Both the position numbers and the translations under genes were made by a program. The notes below the pieces were generated by a model. It did no database searches. It saw only the letters and a list, made by a program, of their open reading frames with translations, and was not told the origin of the DNA. Source: Ornithinimicrobium flavum (lineage in GTDB: Bacteria; Actinomycetota; Actinomycetes; Actinomycetales; Dermatophilaceae). From it: 64,000 nucleotides of DNA. The stretch lies in NCBI RefSeq assembly GCF_004526345.1, contig NZ_CP038213.1:2852001-2916000 (forward strand). Direction: 5' to 3'. Shown one piece after another: positions 60,615 to 64,000 of the stretch; within the stretch, counting starts at the first letter, position 1; every line of letters starts with the position of its first letter.

Positions 60615-62480
60615 TCAGCCGACCTGCGGCAGCCGCGAGGTCAGCCCCTGCTGAGCCGTCCGCACGATCTGGAACGCGTCGCGCAGGTGACGGCGGTCCA
60701 GCCCGCTGAGCCGCCCCGGGTCCAGGTGGTTGTCGGGCTGCCGGCCGAGCCGGACCTGCTCGGCCTGGTGGCGCAGCCGCAGGTAGGACAGCAGCTCGAA
60801 GGCGTCCCGCAGGTCGGCGGCCCCCTCCGCGGACAGCTGCCCTCGGGTCGCCGCCACCTGCAGCCGCTCCCCGGTGCCGAGGGCGGTCGAGCCGGCGCGC
60901 AGGGTGTGGACCCGGGCGAGCTGCACGATCGCCGCGACGCCGCGCTTGAGGTCCAGCGTGTCCCGGTGCTCCCCCGCGTCCTCGAGCACGAAGTGCCGGA
61001 AGAAGCCGATCGGCGGGCGCATGCGCGAGGCCTGGCCGGTGAGGTAGGCCATGAGCAGGTCCGACCGGCCCCCCGCCGGGACCACCTCGGCCCGCAGCCG
61101 CTCCACCAGCGAGGCGTCACCGTGGACGGCCCGCATGTCGTAGAAGATGGCCGCCCACAGGACCGCCTCCGGCCTGGGCTCGTGGCTCCATCGGGCGAAC
61201 TGCGCCCGCCACTGCCCCGCCGTCATCCGCCACTGCGGGTTGGTGGCCATGACGTCCCCGTCGCAGCGGCGCCAGCCGCACGCCTCCAGGCCTGCGGTGA
61301 CCCGCTCGGCCAGCCCGGCCCACCACGGGTCGTCCGGGTCGGCGTCGTCGGCCAGCACCAGGGCGTGGTCCTGGTCGCCGCCGAGCCCGACCTCCTCGCG
61401 GGCCACCGACCCCAGCGCCGCCCAGGCGTAGCCGCCCGGTGGACCGCCGTGGCCCCCGGCCTCCAGCTCGGCGGCGGCCAGCTCCAGGAGCCTGGTCGTC
61501 ACGGCCTCGACCAGCTTCGTGGTGACCCGGCCGATGTCCTCCGCCGTCGCGTCCTCGGCCACCAGCTGCTGGACGACCGAGGGGATCCGGCGCGCCTGCT
61601 CGACCACCCCGTCCAGGTGCTCCTGGGAGGCGATGTCCGACACGAGGTAGACCGGGTTGGACCGCTCCAGCCGGACCAGGTCGGTGGTGGTGACCAGCCC
61701 CACGACGCTCCCGTCGTGCCCCAGGACGGGCAGGTGGTGGATGTTGCGGGCCGTCATCTCCAGCAGCACCTCGAGGGCGAGGGCCCCCTCCCCCACGGTG
61801 ACCGGGCCGGCGGTCATCACCTCGCTCACCGGCCGCTCCGGCGACACCCCGGCTGCCAGCACGCGGCGCCGCAGGTCGCGGTCGGTGACGATCCCCAGCA
61901 GCCGTTCCCCCTCCATGACGAGCAGGGACGACACCGAGGCCTCGGTCATCACCCGGGCCGCCTCGGCGATGCTCGTCCCCGGCCCGGTGCCCACCGGCTC
62001 GGCCCGGATGAGGTCGCGCACCGACGTCCGCAGCACCGCCGACCCCCGGCTGGAGGACTGCAGCTGCCCCAGGGCCGTGCGGATCCGCCCGTGGTGGGTC
62101 GCGGCGAAGTGGACGGCCACCGCGGGGTGCCTGCCCGCGAGCTCGTCGAAGTCGGCCTGCGGCAGGGTCAGCAGCAGCGTGTCCTCCCGGGCGTGGACGG
62201 CATACCTCGTCGGTCCGTGCTCGACGACCGCGGACATGCCGAAGGCCCCGCCCGCGCCCACCCGGTCCACCAGCTGACCGTCGTCGGTGATGTCGACCGC
62301 CCCCGAGCGGACGAGCCACAACCGGTCGCCCCGCTGGCCCTGCGGGAGGATCTCGGTGCCCCGCCGGGCGTAGGTCATGGTGAACCGTCGCGGCAGGTCG
62401 TCGAGCACCTCGGGCGGCAGCGCGTCGAAGGGAGGGTGCTGCGCGAGGAAGTCGCGGACCTCCACCAGCTCGACATCCAT
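60615..62480 (-). CDS. cNMP-binding, CBS-pair and DUF294 nucleotidyltransferase-like protein
   Basis: 621 residues. An N-terminal cyclic-nucleotide-binding domain spans about 10-130 (GTEILPQGQRGDRLWLVRSGAVDI). Two CBS domains span about 155-275 (VSSLLVMEGERLLGIVTDRDLR; LPVLGHDGSVVGLVTTTDLVR). A DUF294/GlnD-like nucleotidyltransferase domain spans about 300-430 (GSVAREEVGLGGDQDHALVLADD), and the DUF294 C-terminal domain is at about 470-615. It probably senses a nucleotide and modifies a protein target; neither is known. Operon with the exonuclease. Confidence 0.9.
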   Translation of the reverse strand: MDVELVEVRDFLAQHPPFDALPPEVLDDLPRRFTMTYARRGTEILPQGQRGDRLWLVRSGAVDITDDGQLVDRVGAGGAFGMSAVVEHGPTRYAVHAREDTLLLTLPQADFDELAGRHPAVAVHFAATHHGRIRTALGQLQSSSRGSAVLRTSVRDLIRAEPVGTGPGTSIAEAARVMTEASVSSLLVMEGERLLGIVTDRDLRRRVLAAGVSPERPVSEVMTAGPVTVGEGALALEVLLEMTARNIHHLPVLGHDGSVVGLVTTTDLVRLERSNPVYLVSDIASQEHLDGVVEQARRIPSVVQQLVAEDATAEDIGRVTTKLVEAVTTRLLELAAAELEAGGHGGPPGGYAWAALGSVAREEVGLGGDQDHALVLADDADPDDPWWAGLAERVTAGLEACGWRRCDGDVMATNPQWRMTAGQWRAQFARWSHEPRPEAVLWAAIFYDMRAVHGDASLVERLRAEVVPAGGRSDLLMAYLTGQASRMRPPIGFFRHFVLEDAGEHRDTLDLKRGVAAIVQLARVHTLRAGSTALGTGERLQVAATRGQLSAEGAADLRDAFELLSYLRLRHQAEQVRLGRQPDNHLDPGRLSGLDRRHLRDAFQIVRTAQQGLTSRLPQVG

Positions 62481-62522
62481 GTCGTTCCCTTCCTTCCCGG
62501 GGCGGCTCTGCGCCCCGACCGC

Positions 62523-63242
62523 CTAGGTCAGCCCGCCCGCCCGCCCGGGCGCGACGGCGTGGTGGAGCGCGACGATCCCGCCGGTCAGGTTGCGCCAGCG
62601 CACCTGCTCCCAGCCGGCGGCGCGGATCTGCCCGGCGAGCGCCCGCTGGTCGGGCCAGGCGCGGATCGACTCGGTGAGGTACTCGTAGGACTCCGGGTTG
62701 GAGGAGGTCGCGCGCGCGACGGCGGGCAGCACCCGCAGCGCCACCTTGTCGTAGGCGGTCGACAGGACCGGGACCGTCGGGGTGCTGAACTCCATGACGA
62801 GCAGCCGCCCGCCCGGCCGGGTCACGCGCAGGAACTCCCGCAGCGCCCGGTCGACGTCGGCGACGTTGCGCAGCCCGAAGCTCATCGTCACGGCGTCGAA
62901 GGACCCGTCGGCGAACGGCAGGGCCATCGCGTCCGCCGCGGTGAAGGGCAGGTCGGGACGCCGGCGGTGGCCCTCGCGGAGCATGCCCACCGAGAAGTCG
63001 GCGGGCACGACCTGGATCCCCCGGTCGGCGTAGGGGACCGACGAGACACCCGTGCCGGCGGCGATGTCGAGCACCCGCTCGCCGGGCCGGGCGTCGACAG
63101 CCCGCGTGGCGGTGCGGCGCCACAGCCCGTCCAGGCCGCCCGTGAGCACGGTGTTGGTGAGGTCGTAGCGCCGGGCCACGCCGTCGAACATCTCGGCGAC
63201 CTCCGAGGGCTGCTTGTCCAGGTGCGCGCGCGTGGGGCTCAT
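62523..63242 (-). CDS. menG: Demethylmenaquinone methyltransferase
   Basis: 239 residues from ATG 63242, nine bases after GGGAGG; an ATG at 63251 abuts that site. UbiE/MenG family: [22 protein letters not shown] and SAM motif [19 protein letters not shown], with [23 protein letters not shown] and [12 protein letters not shown]. It performs the last step of menaquinone synthesis. It diverges from menF, keeping menaquinone genes together. Confidence 0.95.
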   Translation of the reverse strand: MSPTRAHLDKQPSEVAEMFDGVARRYDLTNTVLTGGLDGLWRRTATRAVDARPGERVLDIAAGTGVSSVPYADRGIQVVPADFSVGMLREGHRRRPDLPFTAADAMALPFADGSFDAVTMSFGLRNVADVDRALREFLRVTRPGGRLLVMEFSTPTVPVLSTAYDKVALRVLPAVARATSSNPESYEYLTESIRAWPDQRALAGQIRAAGWEQVRWRNLTGGIVALHHAVAPGRAGGLT

Positions 63243-63266
63243 GACGGTCATCCTCCCACCACGGCC

Positions 63267-63272
63267 TACAGT
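63267..63272 (+). promoter_or_regulatory. -10-like TACAGT before menF
   Basis: TACAGT is followed by eight bases and then GTG 63281, indicating a leaderless transcript for menF. Confidence 0.45.
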
Positions 63273-63280
63273 GGTCCGCT

Positions 63281-64000
63281 GTGTCCCCCGAGGTCCCCCG
63301 GCTGCGCGTGCGCACCGTCGCCGTCGACGCCACCGGCGACCTGCTGACCCGGGTCCCCGACGAGGTCGACCCCCGGGAGGTCGTGGCCTGGCTGCGGGAG
63401 GGTGACGGGATGGTCGGGTGGGGCCGCGTCGCGCAGGTCGAGACCTCCGGGGCGGACCGCTTCGCGCGGGCCGAGGACTGGTGGTCGGCACTGCGGTCGC
63501 ACGCGGAGGTGGAGGACGAGGTCCGGCTGCCGGGCTCCGGGCTGGTCGCCTTCGGGTCCTTCGCGTTCTCGGCCGACTCCGTGGACGCCAGCGTGCTCAC
63601 CGTCCCCCGCGTGCTCATCGGCCGGAGGGACGGCCTGGCCTGGATCACGCACGTCGTCGTCGGGGAGGAGCCCTGGCCCGCCACCCACCCCGCCGAGATC
63701 CTGTCGCGGACCAACCCCGCGCTGGGCCGGCTCGACCCCCTGGTCGAGACCGAGGGGAGCGTCGCGCCCCAGGACTGGCCGCAGGTCGTCTCCCGGGCGA
63801 TCACCCGGATCGCCGCGGGGGACGTGGACAAGGTGGTGCTCGCCCGCGACGTCGCCGTCCACCACCGGGACGGGCGACCGGTGCGGATCGCCCCGGTCCT
63901 GGAGCGGCTCGAGAAGAGGTATGCGGCCACCTGGACGTTCTCGGTCGCCGGCCTGGTCGGGGCGACCCCCGAGATGCTCGTCCGGCTCCAGGGCGGCCGG
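63281..64000 (+). CDS. menF: Isochorismate synthase, 5' part only
   Basis: 240 residues visible, cut by the window end. The chorismate-utilising enzyme has an N-terminal variable domain ([28 protein letters not shown]). The conserved core then begins: [20 protein letters not shown] and [11 protein letters not shown]. It converts chorismate to isochorismate, the first menaquinone step; a salicylate or siderophore isochorismate synthase is less likely beside menG. No ribosome site precedes GTG 63281, which fits a leaderless start. Confidence 0.9.
   Translation, partial: MSPEVPRLRVRTVAVDATGDLLTRVPDEVDPREVVAWLREGDGMVGWGRVAQVETSGADRFARAEDWWSALRSHAEVEDEVRLPGSGLVAFGSFAFSADSVDASVLTVPRVLIGRRDGLAWITHVVVGEEPWPATHPAEILSRTNPALGRLDPLVETEGSVAPQDWPQVVSRAITRIAAGDVDKVVLARDVAVHHRDGRPVRIAPVLERLEKRYAATWTFSVAGLVGATPEMLVRLQGGR

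Overview
The window is about 72% GC, dense with genes, uses many GTG starts and ATGA overlaps, and carries menaquinone genes, a UfaA/TmsA-type lipid oxidase, DUF222-HNH and DevR-like families. All of this points to a high-GC actinobacterium. By inference it is close to the Intrasporangiaceae/Ornithinimicrobiaceae; no marker gene here fixes the genus.

Layout. (1) 0-8 kb: DinB/WYL-regulator pair, ornithine aminotransferase, a broken MFS transporter, YajQ, tRNA-Tyr, an ECF sigma factor with a membrane partner, and HtpX. (2) 8-22.7 kb: a second, incomplete complex I set. nuoH-I-J-K-L-M-N are contiguous, nuoC stands alone, and nuoA-nuoB lie at the far end. Between these pieces sit a VOC protein, an SDR, a BKACE-type enzyme, DUF427 and a DUF222-HNH gene with an SOS-like box. 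No nuoD, E, F or G accompanies this set. (3) 22.7-33 kb: a TmsA/TmsB-like pair for 10-methyl fatty acids, amidohydrolase, fructosamine kinase, low-MW phosphatase, DksA-like protein, korA-korB (2-oxoglutarate:ferredoxin oxidoreductase), RarD, and a TetR regulator. (4) 33-41 kb: an MMPL transporter, a membrane protein, a GAF histidine kinase, a universal stress protein, a DoxX protein and a DevR-like response regulator with a DosR-type box. (5) 41-59.7 kb: on the minus strand, a geranylgeranyl reductase, full nuoA-N and a polyprenyl diphosphate synthase. (6) 59.8-64 kb: DnaQ-like exonuclease, a cNMP/CBS/DUF294 protein, menG and the start of menF.

Taken together this is a respiratory region. It makes menaquinone (menF, menG, polyprenyl synthase, reductase), feeds it with a 14-subunit NADH dehydrogenase, and may feed it through a second NuoEFG-less complex that could take electrons from KorAB-reduced ferredoxin. 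Redox and dormancy-type regulators sit alongside: a Rex-like box in front of the reductase/nuo block and a DevR-like system behind it.

A caution governs the whole annotation. At least fourteen apparent one-base indels interrupt eleven genes, including housekeeping ones, mostly in or beside C/G runs. They create false gene fusions (nuoC2-DUF427, nuoJ2-nuoK2, nuoI-nuoJ, nuoL-nuoM). I treat most as probable sequence errors and give the reconstructed gene limits.
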